Source: Natronomonas gomsonensis (GTDB taxonomy: Archaea; Halobacteriota; Halobacteria; Halobacteriales; Haloarculaceae). From it: 64,000 nucleotides of DNA. The DNA is taken from contig NZ_JACAWU010000002.1 in NCBI RefSeq assembly GCF_013391635.1, forward strand, positions 620,001 to 684,000, read 5' to 3'. The translations under genes were made by a program, and so were the position numbers. Of this stretch, positions 43,202 through 51,531 are shown piece by piece (position 1 is the stretch's first letter; every line of letters starts with the position of its first letter). The notes beneath the pieces were generated by a model. That model was not told where the DNA came from and did not search any database. It worked only from the letters and a program-made list of their open reading frames with translations.

Positions 43202-44719
43202 ATGGAGTACGTCGCGGCCATCGACCAGGGGACGACGGGCACCCGGAGCATGGTGTTCGACCGCGAGGGCCGGGTCCACGGCGCGGCCTACGGGACCCAC
43301 GAACAGTACTACCCCGAACCCGGGTGGGTCGAACACGACCCCGAGGAGCTATGGCGAAACGCGAGACGGACGCTTCGGGAGGCGCTCTCCGGCGCCGATA
43401 TCGAGGCGAGCGACCTCGTCGCCGTCGGTGTGACGAACCAACGGGAGACGACGGTGCTGTGGGACGCAGAAACCGGCGAACCGGTCCACAATGCCATCGT
43501 CTGGCAGGACCGCCGAACCACGGACCGAGTCGAACGGCTGGAAGCCGAGGGGAAAGCCGCCGAAATCCGCCGGAAGACGGGTCTGCAACCCGACGCGTAC
43601 TTTTCGGCGACGAAATTGGAGTGGCTGCTCGACAACGCCGACCCCATCGCACCGGACCGCGGGGGTGGCGGCGACGTACGGGAACGCGCGGAAGCGGGCG
43701 AGTTACGGTTCGGAACCGTCGACTCGTGGCTCGTCTGGAACCTCACCGAATCCCACGTCACCGACGTGACCAACGCCTCCCGGACGCTCTTGTTCGACAT
43801 CCACGACCTCGCGTGGGACGACGAGCTACTCGCGGAGTTCTCGATTCCGCGGGCCATCCTCCCGGAGGTTCGCCCCTCCAGCGACGCCGACGTGTACGGC
43901 TACACCGACGCCGAAACCCTGGGTGCCGAAGTCCCGGTCGCGGGCGCGCTGGGCGACCAGCAGGCCGCGCTGTTCGGACAGACCTGCTTCGATGCGGGCG
44001 ACGCGAAGAACACCTACGGCACCGGGTCGTTTCTGCTTCTCAACACCGGTCCGGAGGCGGTCGACTCCGACCACGGCCTGTTGACCACGGTGGGGTTCCA
44101 GCGCTCCGGGGAACCACCGCAGTACGCACTCGAGGGCTCGATTTTCGCCACCGGCGCCGCCATCGAGTGGCTCTCGGCCGTCGACCTCATCGACGACGCC
44201 GCCGACACCGAGCGCCTCGCCCGCGGCGTCGACTCGACCGACGGCGTCTACTTCGTCCCCGCCTTCACCGGGTTGGGCGCACCCCACTGGGACCAGCGCG
44301 CCCGCGGGACCCTTCTCGGAGTGACCCGCGGCACCCGCAAGGAACACGTCGTCCGGGCGACGCTGGAGGCCATCGCCTTCCAGACGCGGGACGTCGTCGA
44401 GGCGATGGTCGAGGACAGCGGCCTCGAGTTACAGAGCCTCCGCGTCGACGGCGGCGCGGTCAAGAACAACTTCCTCTGTGGCCTGCAGGCGGACATCCTC
44501 GGCACCGAAATCGTCCGCCCGGAGGTCGACGAGACGACCGCCCTCGGCGCCGCCTACGCCGCCGGACTCGCCGTCGGCTACTGGGACTCGCTTTCGGAAC
44601 TCCGGGAAAACTGGCGTATCGACCGCGAGTTCGAACCGGACGCCGACGCGGACGTCGCGACGCGATACGACCGGTGGGGCGAGGCCGTCGAACGGTCGCT
44701 GGACTGGGCCACGGAGTAG
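43202..44719 (+). CDS. glpK: Glycerol kinase
   Basis: Phosphorylates glycerol, a major carbon source for haloarchaea, to glycerol 3-phosphate. The 505-residue FGGY-family protein has AIDQGTTGTRSMVFDREG at the N-terminus, AVGVTNQRETTVLWD, KTGLQPDAYFSATKLEWLL, GALGDQQAALFGQ and the C-terminal LRVDGGAVKNNFLCGLQADI. Length and motif order are standard. No glpABC dehydrogenase genes follow, which is unusual because they are often adjacent to glpK in haloarchaea. Confidence 0.96.
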   Translation: MEYVAAIDQGTTGTRSMVFDREGRVHGAAYGTHEQYYPEPGWVEHDPEELWRNARRTLREALSGADIEASDLVAVGVTNQRETTVLWDAETGEPVHNAIVWQDRRTTDRVERLEAEGKAAEIRRKTGLQPDAYFSATKLEWLLDNADPIAPDRGGGGDVRERAEAGELRFGTVDSWLVWNLTESHVTDVTNASRTLLFDIHDLAWDDELLAEFSIPRAILPEVRPSSDADVYGYTDAETLGAEVPVAGALGDQQAALFGQTCFDAGDAKNTYGTGSFLLLNTGPEAVDSDHGLLTTVGFQRSGEPPQYALEGSIFATGAAIEWLSAVDLIDDAADTERLARGVDSTDGVYFVPAFTGLGAPHWDQRARGTLLGVTRGTRKEHVVRATLEAIAFQTRDVVEAMVEDSGLELQSLRVDGGAVKNNFLCGLQADILGTEIVRPEVDETTALGAAYAAGLAVGYWDSLSELRENWRIDREFEPDADADVATRYDRWGEAVERSLDWATE

Positions 44720-44742
44720 TCATACGACCGTTGGAGTCCGTC

Positions 44743-45396
44743 TCAGTCGCCCGACGCCGCCGGAACGCCGTCGGCTATCGCCGACCGCGTCGACTCCGTC
44801 AGCGTCGTCACGACCGCTTCGCCGGTCCGCTCGCGGTCGACGAAGCCGCGGTCTTCGAGCGCCGAAAGGTGATACGACACCGTCGACGGCGCACGGTCGG
44901 TCGCCTCGGCGACGGCCGTCACCGATGCCGGTTCGTTCGCGGCGACGGCGGTGAGTACCGCCCCCGTTCCGTCGGCACCGAGGACGCCAGCGAGTTCGGC
45001 GTCCACCTCCGCAGGGGCGAACCGCAACGACCCTGCGACGTCGGCGGCGTCGACTAGGCCCGCCTCCCGAAGGACGCCGACGTGATACCGAACGGTCGAC
45101 TTCGTGACGCCGACGCTCGCGGCGATGCTTCCGAGGTCGGTCCCCGGCGCGGCTTCGATGGCACCGTAGACAGCCGACCGCGTCGGTTGCTCGAGGACGC
45201 CGTCGGTATCGGCGCGGCTGAGGCCGCTCGAACTCGCAGCCGGGCGCAGGCGGTCGAGTACCGGCGCGTCGACACCGTCACCCACGGAGAGCGTCGTACC
45301 GTCGGCCGCCGGTGGCGCCGTTCCCACCGCTCCCGGCGCTACCAATCCGACGAACAGCGTGGCGACCAGAACCGTCGCGAGAACCCGACGAACCAT
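44743..45396 (-). CDS. Membrane-anchored protein with two winged-helix domains
   Basis: 217 residues. The first 27 (RRVLATVLVATLFVGLVAPGAVG) form a signal peptide or signal anchor with AVG-TA as a possible cleavage site. Two winged-helix modules follow: about 68-125 (LGSIAASVGVTKSTVRYHVG, LREAGLVDA) and about 135-200 (VTAVAEATDRAPSTVSYHLS, ALEDRGFVDRERTGEAVV). Both keep the ArsR/MarR recognition pattern S-T-V-x-Y-H. A DNA-binding protein with an export signal is odd; an uncleaved anchor with the wings in the cytoplasm is the likely reading. TATA-like GATATACAC near 45418-45427 supports the start. Confidence 0.82.
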   Translation of the reverse strand: MVRRVLATVLVATLFVGLVAPGAVGTAPPAADGTTLSVGDGVDAPVLDRLRPAASSSGLSRADTDGVLEQPTRSAVYGAIEAAPGTDLGSIAASVGVTKSTVRYHVGVLREAGLVDAADVAGSLRFAPAEVDAELAGVLGADGTGAVLTAVAANEPASVTAVAEATDRAPSTVSYHLSALEDRGFVDRERTGEAVVTTLTESTRSAIADGVPAASGD

Positions 45397-45450
45397 ACCG
45401 GGAGTCGGCCTGCCCGATGTGTATATCTTCTGGCGAGCGCGTCGAAGGGG

Positions 45451-46485
45451 TTAATCGTCGAAGAAGCCCTCGACGCCGTCGAGGTCGAGGACGAACTCGG
45501 GGGTGAACGCCGCCGCTGGCGTTTCGAAGCCCGAGAGGTCGTCCTCCATCGCGCGTTCGGCGGCCGTCGTCGCGGCATCGACGGTCAGCGCGTACGTCTC
45601 GGGCGTCTTCAGCCGCGAGGTCACCGTCGTCTCGCCGTCGGTCGCCTCACCCCACACGTAACAGGCCCCCTCCTCGCGTTGACGCTCGCTCGGCCCGGTC
45701 ATCGTCGCGCGAACGAGCGTCTGCAGCGACCGCTTGACAGGGGGGAACCCGAGAACCGGCGTGGCGAAGCGGCCGACCTTCATCGCAGTTCCTGCCATCG
45801 GCGGCACCGCGGTGTACACCTCGATGTTCTCGATGCCGGTCGTGTAGTAGGCGGTCGAGACGTCGCCCCACGGGATGGTGACGGCGTTGCGCGACCCTCG
45901 TCCGAAGTCGATACGTCTGCTGGCGTGGGCCGGCGGCACGTCGACAACGTCGCCGTCCCGTCGCACCTTCCCGCCCTCGTCGAGGTGTTCGATGACGGAG
46001 GCGAGCGTCCCGCGGGAGATGGTTCCCGAGGGGTCGAACCCGAGTCGGAGTTCGTTCGCTTCGGGAAGGCGGTCGTGGAGGTGGCCGGCCAGACAGTCCG
46101 TCGGCACCACGTCGAAGCCCACGCCGGGAAGCAGACAGATACCCGCCTTCTCGGCTTCCCGGTCGCGTTCGGCGATGGCCTCGAAGACGGACAACTCGCC
46201 GGTGATGTCGAGGTAGTCCGTTTCGGTCTCTAGACACGCCTCCACGAGCGGTTCGAAGGTGTCGACGAACGGGCCGGCGCAGTTGAGCAGCACGTCGACA
46301 TCATCGAGATACGCCTCGGCGGTGTCGGCGCCAAAGGACCGTCCTTCACAGCCCAACCGGACCGCGAGGTGGTCGGTCTTGACCCCGTTACGACCGGCGA
46401 CGACGGTGTCGATGCCGCGGTCGACGGCTTCCTCGGCGATGAGTTCCCCCGTGTAGCCGTACGCACCGTAGATGAGCAGCGTCAT
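45451..46485 (-). CDS. Saccharopine dehydrogenase-like reductase (trans-acting enoyl reductase type)
   Basis: 344 residues. The N-terminal Rossmann domain has LLIYGAYGYTGELIAEEA and VLLNCAGPFVDTFEPLVEAC, and YLDITGELSVFEAIAERD is typical of this family, which includes mycobacterial trans-acting enoyl reductases and eukaryotic SCCPDH. PGVGFDVVPTDCLAGHLHDR begins the second domain. It may reduce a lipid double bond, perhaps in isoprenoid metabolism, but no substrate is visible. The start ATG 46485 is chosen because a T-rich TATA element (46509-46517) lies 27 bases before it. Divergent from the F420 oxidoreductase gene. Confidence 0.85.
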   Translation of the reverse strand: MTLLIYGAYGYTGELIAEEAVDRGIDTVVAGRNGVKTDHLAVRLGCEGRSFGADTAEAYLDDVDVLLNCAGPFVDTFEPLVEACLETETDYLDITGELSVFEAIAERDREAEKAGICLLPGVGFDVVPTDCLAGHLHDRLPEANELRLGFDPSGTISRGTLASVIEHLDEGGKVRRDGDVVDVPPAHASRRIDFGRGSRNAVTIPWGDVSTAYYTTGIENIEVYTAVPPMAGTAMKVGRFATPVLGFPPVKRSLQTLVRATMTGPSERQREEGACYVWGEATDGETTVTSRLKTPETYALTVDAATTAAERAMEDDLSGFETPAAAFTPEFVLDLDGVEGFFDD

Positions 46486-46576
46486 ATCAACCGAGACGAC
46501 GGGCGAACCCAAAAATCCCGACCACGCCGGAGCAGACGCCGCAGGCTACAAGCCCTCCGCCGACGCAGCGACCAAC

Positions 46577-47572
46577 ATGACACGCGACATCGTGCTGCCG
46601 GGCGGACTGGACTCGATAGACGACACCGTTGAGGTAGCGACCCACGCCGAACAGCGCGGCTACGACCGCATCTCCCTGCCGGAGGTGACCGGACGCGACG
46701 GCGTGACGCTCTTGGCGACACTGGCCGAACGCACCGACGACATCGGGCTCTCGAACGACGTGTTCTCGCCGTACGGTCGCTCACCCGCGCTGCTCGGTCA
46801 GACCGGCGTCACGCTACAGGAAGCCAGCGACGGCCGCTACCGGATGGGTCTCAGCACCTCCTCACCGGACCTCACCGAGAAGTGGCACCTCGAACCCTAC
46901 GAGCGCCCCCTCCGACGGCTGCGAGAGACCATCGATATCGTCAAACAGGTCTCCCGCGGCGACCGGGTCGATTACGACGGCGAGTTCTTCGAGGGCGGCG
47001 GGCTGAAGTTGCGCGGCGTCGAACCCGCCGAAGTTCCCATCGACGTGGCGGCACTCGGCCCGAAAGCCGTCGAGTTGGCGGGCCGGTTCGGCGACGGCTG
47101 GGTGCCGCAGCTGTTCACGACCGACGCCCTCGAAGCGCGGATGGATGACCTCCGACGCGGTGCCGACCTCGGCGACCGCGACCCCGGCGACATCCGCGTG
47201 TCGGTGACCGTCCGGTCGTGTGCCCTCGACGACGGCGACCGAGCACGCGACATCGCCGCTCGACAACTCGCGTTCATGATCGGTGCCTACGGACCCTACT
47301 ACCGGAAGTCGATTGCCCGGCAGGGCTTCGACGCCGAAACCGACGCGGTACACGAAAAGTGGACGGACGGCGACCGCGAGGCGGCGGTCGGCGCGGTCAC
47401 CGACGAGATGGTCGAGGAGTTGGTCGCCGCCGGCACGCCCGAGGAGGTCCGAGAGATGGTCACGCGCTTCGAGGCCGTCGACGGCGTCGACGCGGTTCGA
47501 GTCGGCTTCTTCGGTGAGATGACGCCCGAACAGCGCCGGCGAACCGTCGACGTGTTGGCACCGTCGACATGA
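46577..47572 (+). CDS. F420-dependent LLM-class oxidoreductase
   Basis: 331-residue luciferase-like TIM-barrel protein. RDIVLPGGLDSIDDTVEVA is the N-terminal strand-helix, GYDRISLPEVTGRDGVTLLA and DIGLSNDVFSPYGRSPALLG follow, and RYRMGLSTSSPDLTEKWH and FGDGWVPQLFTTDALEARMD are characteristic. I recall a haloarchaeal F420-type subfamily first named from Natronomonas that this resembles. Substrate unknown. ATG 46577 begins the family sequence; upstream in-frame residues are not conserved-looking and would run into the divergent promoter. Confidence 0.88.
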   Translation: MTRDIVLPGGLDSIDDTVEVATHAEQRGYDRISLPEVTGRDGVTLLATLAERTDDIGLSNDVFSPYGRSPALLGQTGVTLQEASDGRYRMGLSTSSPDLTEKWHLEPYERPLRRLRETIDIVKQVSRGDRVDYDGEFFEGGGLKLRGVEPAEVPIDVAALGPKAVELAGRFGDGWVPQLFTTDALEARMDDLRRGADLGDRDPGDIRVSVTVRSCALDDGDRARDIAARQLAFMIGAYGPYYRKSIARQGFDAETDAVHEKWTDGDREAAVGAVTDEMVEELVAAGTPEEVREMVTRFEAVDGVDAVRVGFFGEMTPEQRRRTVDVLAPST

Positions 47573-47581
47573 TCGGCCGTT

Positions 47582-47857
47582 TCAGCGACCGTCGCTGTCG
47601 TCGGCCAAATCGGAAGCGAGGGTCCGTGCGCACTCCAGGTGTTCGTCCGCTTCCGAGTGGCCCGTCTCCTCGATCTTTTCGAGTAGTTCGACGACTACCG
47701 CCGCACGTTGGCGTTGTACTGCCGGTTCGCAGTCCCGTAGGTCGTCGGCGACGGCCTCTGCTTCGCCGAGAAGTCGGCTGGCGCTTCGGTCGACGGGGAG
47801 TTCCGCCGTGGCGGCGAGGTGTTCGTACAGCGCCGTGGGGTCGGTAGTGTCGCTCAC
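47582..47857 (-). CDS. Small helical protein coupled to nucleotidyltransferase, unknown function
   Basis: 91 residues beginning at GTG 47857, which overlaps the TGA of the upstream nucleotidyltransferase gene (GTGA). The sequence is acidic and mostly helical (ALYEHLAATAELPVDRSASR, AVVVELLEKIEETGHSEADE), without motifs I can name. The coupling implies production in fixed proportion with the nucleotidyltransferase, possibly as a partner. Not recognised as a known family. Confidence 0.68.
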   Translation of the reverse strand: MSDTTDPTALYEHLAATAELPVDRSASRLLGEAEAVADDLRDCEPAVQRQRAAVVVELLEKIEETGHSEADEHLECARTLASDLADDSDGR

Positions 47858-48552
47858 AGGGACGCCTCCGCTCGTTCGATGTTCTCGGCCGTATTGACGT
47901 TGACGCGCCAGCCGTCGAGACGGACGGTTTCGACGCGACTGCCGTAGTCCAGTAGCCACTCGATGGCGTCGGCGAGTTCGAACTCGCCTCGCTCCGACGG
48001 CTCGATTGCGCGACAGGCGTCGAAAACGCGCTCGGAAAACGCGAAACACCCGGTCGTCGCGAGCCACGACGGCGGGTCGTCCGGTTTTTCGACGATACCG
48101 ACCAGTTCGTCGTCTTCGAGTTCGAGTACGCCGCCGCGACGCGCTCTGTCAGGAGAAACGCGGTCGACGAGCAACGTTGCGTCCGCTTTCGTCTCACGAT
48201 GCCGTCGGGCGACATCGCCGACGTTGCCGCGAAGCACGTTGTCGCCGTTCAACTGGAGAAACGGGCCATCGACCGCCGGTTCGGCCCGCAGAACCGCGTC
48301 GGCGAGGCCGTCCCGTTCCGGTTGGTCGACGTACGTTATCGGCGTTCCGCGATACCCCGAACCGTAGTGCTCCCGAATCCGGTCGCCGAGGTAGCCGACG
48401 ACGACCACGAACTCATCGACGTGCGGGGCCAACGTCTCGAAACCGTGTGCGAGTAGGGGTTTTCCACCCACATCGACGAGCGCCTTGGGTCGGTCGTCGG
48501 TGTGCGGACGGAGCCGCGTGCCGCGGCCGGCGGCGGGGACGACGCCTTGCAT
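47854..48552 (-). CDS. Sugar-1-phosphate nucleotidyltransferase (RmlA/AglF-like)
   Basis: 232 residues of the nucleotidyl transferase family that activates sugar phosphates as UDP- or dTDP-sugars. The signature GVVPAAGRGTRLRPHTDDRP and KALVDVGGKPLLAH form the nucleotide-binding loop, LQLNGDNVLRGN has the metal-binding Asp, and GIVEKPDDPP is the substrate loop. The short form lacks the C-terminal beta-helix of GlmU, so there is no acetyltransferase. A TATA-like CTTTTTTCGG (about 48573-48583) supports ATG 48552. It may feed the epimerase encoded 330 bases away on the other strand. Confidence 0.88.
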   Translation of the reverse strand: MQGVVPAAGRGTRLRPHTDDRPKALVDVGGKPLLAHGFETLAPHVDEFVVVVGYLGDRIREHYGSGYRGTPITYVDQPERDGLADAVLRAEPAVDGPFLQLNGDNVLRGNVGDVARRHRETKADATLLVDRVSPDRARRGGVLELEDDELVGIVEKPDDPPSWLATTGCFAFSERVFDACRAIEPSERGEFELADAIEWLLDYGSRVETVRLDGWRVNVNTAENIERAEASL

Positions 48553-48586
48553 ACTGGCCGTTGGGTCCCCGCCGAAAAAAGCCCGT

Positions 48587-48745
48587 CTACCGTTCGGCGA
48601 CGAGGAACGTCCGACCGCCCTTCCGTTCGAAGTACACGTCGTCGGCCTCGCGGGCGTACCGCTGGACCCGCGTCGCCGACAGGTCGCTGACCTCCAAGAC
48701 GCCGTTGTGAGTCGCTTCGGTCGTCGTCTGGGTGTTCGTGGACAT
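48587..48745 (-). CDS. Small haloarchaeal protein, unknown function
   Basis: 52 residues: a Thr/Asn-rich start (MSTNTQTTTEATHNG) and a short folded-looking part (VLEVSDLSATRVQRYAREAD, DVYFERKGGRTFLVAER) that could be a ribbon-helix-like or small alpha/beta unit. CCTTTATTG at about 48766-48774 is at leaderless distance from ATG 48745, which supports a real gene. Family not recognised. Confidence 0.62.
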   Translation of the reverse strand: MSTNTQTTTEATHNGVLEVSDLSATRVQRYAREADDVYFERKGGRTFLVAER

Positions 48746-48880
48746 ACCGATTCCTACCGGCGATAGCAATAAAGGGGCCAGCCTAGTCCGGAGTGAAAGT
48801 GAAAGTGTGGGACGGCGTCGCGATGCCGTCGTCGACACCACCGGTCGTATTAACACCTCGGACGCCGTTCATTTCGGACG

Positions 48881-49777
48881 ATGGAAGACAAATCGGTTCT
48901 CGTCACTGGCGGGTCGGGGTTCATCGGCGGCCACATCGTCGATGCGCTGTCGGCAGACAACGACGTGGCGGTTCTCGACACCGTCGCAGGCGACCACCCC
49001 AACGGGGTGACAGCTATCCAGGGGGACATCCGCGACGAAGCGACCGTCGAGGACGCCGTCGAAGGCGTCGATGTGGTGTTCCACGAGGCCGCACTCGTCA
49101 GCGTCGCCGAATCGGTCGAACGGCCGACGGAGAGCCACGCCATCAACGCGACGGGGACGCTCAACGTCTTGGAGGCCGCCCGAAAGCACGACGCGCGGGT
49201 CGTCATCGCCTCCAGCGCCGCGGTGTACGGCGACCCCGAGGAGACCCCGGTCGACGAAGGGCAGCGGCTCGAACCGACCTCTCCGTACGGCCTCGACAAA
49301 GTCGCTTCCGACCAGTACGCCCGACTGTACGAGGACCTCTACGGCCTCGATACCGTTGCACTCCGGTACTTCAACGTCTACGGCCCGGGACAGACCGGCG
49401 GCGACTACGCCGGCGTGATTACCGTGTTCCTCCGGCAGGCCCGCAACGGCGAGCCGATTACGGTCAACGGCGACGGCACTCAAACCCGGGATTTCGTTCA
49501 CGTCGACGACGTTGTTCGTGCGAACCTGCTGGCCGCCGAAACCGACGCAGTCGGCCGGGCTTACAACGTCGGCACCGGGGAGTCGGTCACGATTCGTGAA
49601 CTCGCCGAACTGGTTCGCGACGCCGTCGGCAGCGACTCCGAAATCGTCCACACCGACCCGCGTCCCGGCGACATCCAACACAGCTGTGCCGACATCGAGC
49701 GTGCGCGTTCGGCACTCGACTACGAACCGACCGTGGACCTCGAAGCGGGCCTCCGTACGCTCGTCGACGAGAGCTAA
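48881..49777 (+). CDS. NAD-dependent sugar epimerase (UDP-glucose 4-epimerase-like)
   Basis: 298-residue extended SDR enzyme. VLVTGGSGFIGGHIVDAL is the NAD-binding motif; FHEAALVSVAESVERP, the serine-rich VIASSAAVYGDPEETPV, the catalytic Tyr and Lys in SPYGLDKVASDQYA, and RYFNVYGPGQ follow the GalE/WbpP order. RDFVHVDDVVRANLLA binds the nucleotide-sugar. A TATA-like GTATTAACACC (48847-48857) places ATG 48881 at the transcript start. It is probably a C4 epimerase for UDP-Glc or UDP-GlcNAc; substrate is not provable here. Confidence 0.9.
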   Translation: MEDKSVLVTGGSGFIGGHIVDALSADNDVAVLDTVAGDHPNGVTAIQGDIRDEATVEDAVEGVDVVFHEAALVSVAESVERPTESHAINATGTLNVLEAARKHDARVVIASSAAVYGDPEETPVDEGQRLEPTSPYGLDKVASDQYARLYEDLYGLDTVALRYFNVYGPGQTGGDYAGVITVFLRQARNGEPITVNGDGTQTRDFVHVDDVVRANLLAAETDAVGRAYNVGTGESVTIRELAELVRDAVGSDSEIVHTDPRPGDIQHSCADIERARSALDYEPTVDLEAGLRTLVDES

Positions 49778-49851
49778 TCGCCAGTTCGACTCCCAATACG
49801 GACCCAATCGGTTTAGGCCAGCGCTTTTTCAGCGGGTGAAAACGCTAATCC

Positions 49852-49862
49852 CCAATTATACT
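49852..49862 (+). promoter_or_regulatory. TATA element upstream of the PadR-like gene
   Basis: CCAATTATACT predicts transcription from about 49884, exactly where a 9-codon ORF begins, and 26 bases before the regulator start. Confidence 0.55.
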
Positions 49863-49883
49863 ACTAGCCGGATTACCGGAAGT

Positions 49884-49913
49884 ATGGTCATCCTACCCAA
49901 GGTGAGACGATGA
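49884..49913 (+). CDS. Candidate 9-codon upstream ORF coupled to the PadR-like gene
   Basis: ATG 49884 lies 27 bases after the TATA element, the position of a leaderless start. The frame reads MVILPKVRR and ends in TGA at 49911-49913, overlapping the regulator ATG at 49910. The regulator's ribosome-binding site AAGGTGAG (49899-49906) lies inside the small ORF, so leaderless initiation could feed translation of the downstream gene. Confidence 0.4.
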   Translation: MVILPKVRR

Positions 49914-50374
49914 GTGCGAACGGCCAGCAAGGCGTCTCCGTCGAACAACTGTACCGTGAATTGACGGATGCCGACCCAGCCGCCGAGACCTCGGGGAGTC
50001 AATCGGGAGAGGTCGTCGATGCGGTGACCGACCAACTGTTCCCGGGGCAGTCGTTCAGGTTCGAGGAGCAGCTCATCAAGAACTCCCTCGACGAACTCCT
50101 CCTCGTGTTGGTGGCGCTGCGCGACGGGGACACCCACGGCAAAGGGCTGATGGAGGACCTCTCGCAGGTCTTCGACGCACGACTGAGTCCGGGGACCGTC
50201 TACCCGCGGCTCCACGACCTCGAAGACGACGACCTCCTCGAGATGCACGAACTGGTTCGAACCAAGGAGTACCGCCTCTCGGACGACGGCGACGCGCGCT
50301 CGCGCATCGAAACCGCGATGCGACAGCACCTCGCGCTCGGGTTCGTGTTCTACTCGGCGCTCGACGAACTGTAA
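49910..50374 (+). CDS. PadR-family winged-helix regulator next to the archaellum locus
   Basis: 154 residues. An N-terminal polar region of about 50 residues is followed by a PadR-type winged helix: FEEQLIKNSLDELLLVLVAL, HGKGLMEDLSQVFDARLSPG, TVYPRLHDLEDDDLLEMHEL and a wing KEYRLSDDGDAR. PadR proteins bind DNA as dimers. Proximity to the archaellins and arl genes suggests it controls motility; this is inference. AAGGTGAG four bases before the ATG is a good ribosome-binding site, unlike the mostly leaderless neighbours. Confidence 0.87.
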   Translation: MSANGQQGVSVEQLYRELTDADPAAETSGSQSGEVVDAVTDQLFPGQSFRFEEQLIKNSLDELLLVLVALRDGDTHGKGLMEDLSQVFDARLSPGTVYPRLHDLEDDDLLEMHELVRTKEYRLSDDGDARSRIETAMRQHLALGFVFYSALDEL

Positions 50375-50403
50375 CTCGACTCTTTCTGTCCGTGGGTGGG
50401 CGC

Positions 50404-50844
50404 TTAGTCGAGCGACAGCGACGACTCTCTCACCAGAACCGACAGCGCTTCATCCGGGTCGGCGTTCGGGGCCATCCCCTCGACGTACCACACCAACAGT
50501 TCATCGAACAGCTCCCGAATGTCGTTCGTCGACACCTGCGTCGCCCGAGTACCTTCCGGTGTCCGCATCGTCACCGCCGCGGCGTAGGCGCCACTCGGTA
50601 GTGACGCTTCGTCCGTATCGTCGCTCTCGGTCGCGGCGGCCGTGTCTTCATCAGCCACGTGCGGCGAGGACTCGCCGTCGGGAGCGACTACGAACCGGTT
50701 TTCCGCCAACTCCGTTACCTCGTCGGGCGGCCCCAACTCGGTAGGGCTGAGAACGCCTTCCGGAGTCTCGTCGGGGCGGGCACTCATCGGGCTGTCGTCC
50801 GGTTCTCGCTCCGGGTCGTCGGTGTCGTTCAAGTCCTGTGACAT
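50404..50844 (-). CDS. Acidic haloarchaeal protein, unknown function
   Basis: 146 residues. The first 85 are very acidic and probably disordered, with short motifs such as VLSPTELGPPDEVTELAENR. The last 60 look folded (GAYAAAVTMRTPEGTRATQV, DIRELFDELLVWYVEGMAP). It lies between the PadR-like regulator (convergent, 29-base gap) and the archaellins (same strand, downstream of them past a terminator), so a link to motility is possible but untested. Family not named with confidence. Confidence 0.72.
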   Translation of the reverse strand: MSQDLNDTDDPEREPDDSPMSARPDETPEGVLSPTELGPPDEVTELAENRFVVAPDGESSPHVADEDTAAATESDDTDEASLPSGAYAAAVTMRTPEGTRATQVSTNDIRELFDELLVWYVEGMAPNADPDEALSVLVRESSLSLD

Positions 50845-50900
50845 TTATCTAGTAATTCCAGGTGTTCTGTCTGAGTTTGTACGAGTGATGATGTCGTTCG

Positions 50901-50936
50901 ATAAAAAATCGGACCGCAATTCGTTTAAAAAGAAAT
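50901..50936 (-). terminator. T-rich terminator after the archaellin pair
   Basis: On the minus strand, beginning 14 bases past the second archaellin stop, come two T runs (TTTCTTTTTAAA and GATTTTTTATC). Archaeal RNA polymerase stops at such T tracts without needing a strong hairpin. It would separate the highly expressed archaellins from the acidic ORF downstream. Confidence 0.6.
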
Positions 50937-50949
50937 CGGGTCGTGACCG

Positions 50950-51528
50950 TTAGACCGAGACGTAGTCTCGATCGCCGAGTGAGTCGGGGACGTTGACGCC
51001 GTAAATCGTCGTCGCACCGGACTGGTCGACGATTCGGAGCGTCGCCTCGTCACCCGCAACGATACCATCATTGCCTTCGATAGCGGCAGCATCAACCGTA
51101 ATCTTGATTCTCCCGCCAGTGTTCGTCATCACGGTTTTGGATGACGCAGAGATGTTCGTCGTGCTGAAGTTCCCAGCATCGGCACTCCCGTTGTAGGTCA
51201 ACGTCTCTGCAGCACCTGCACTGGTGTATTCGATTGTCGCATCTTCGAGGTCAATCGGGTCCGACCCTGCCGACTTCTTCACCGTCAGGTTAACTGTACT
51301 GACACTATCACTCGTCACTGCCCCCGTCGCACTCACGACGGAAATCTGGTTGCCGACTTCGGACTGTGCGTCCTCCCCCGTGCTCTCGGCCTGGGACTGC
51401 AAGAGCCCGGAGGTCTGTACGAGCACGCCCGCCGCGACTGCCGCCACGAGGACGAGCGCGATGAAGATTATCAGTGTCCCGATACCGACTTGACCACGGT
51501 CGTCGTCCGTTGATAGTTCCTCGAACAT
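50950..51528 (-). CDS. arlB: Archaellin (archaellum filament protein), second copy
   Basis: 192 residues. The pre-archaellin N-terminus [20 protein letters not shown] is cut by prepilin peptidase after the Gly of RGQ-VG, leaving a hydrophobic helix that packs in the filament core. The first 75 and last 40 residues are nearly identical to the preceding archaellin, while the centre (about 95-150; ETLTYNGSADAGNFSTTNIS) differs and contains N-x-S/T glycosylation sequons (NGS, NFS, NIS). Its ATG lies 3 bases after the first archaellin's stop, so the two are cotranscribed. Confidence 0.93.
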   Translation of the reverse strand: MFEELSTDDDRGQVGIGTLIIFIALVLVAAVAAGVLVQTSGLLQSQAESTGEDAQSEVGNQISVVSATGAVTSDSVSTVNLTVKKSAGSDPIDLEDATIEYTSAGAAETLTYNGSADAGNFSTTNISASSKTVMTNTGGRIKITVDAAAIEGNDGIVAGDEATLRIVDQSGATTIYGVNVPDSLGDRDYVSV

Positions 51529-51531
51529 GGA

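Noticed and set aside
44720-45450. glpK regulator identity for the double winged-helix protein
   Set aside because: Adjacency alone is the only support; the gene is convergent with glpK and its N-terminal signal argues against an ordinary operon repressor.
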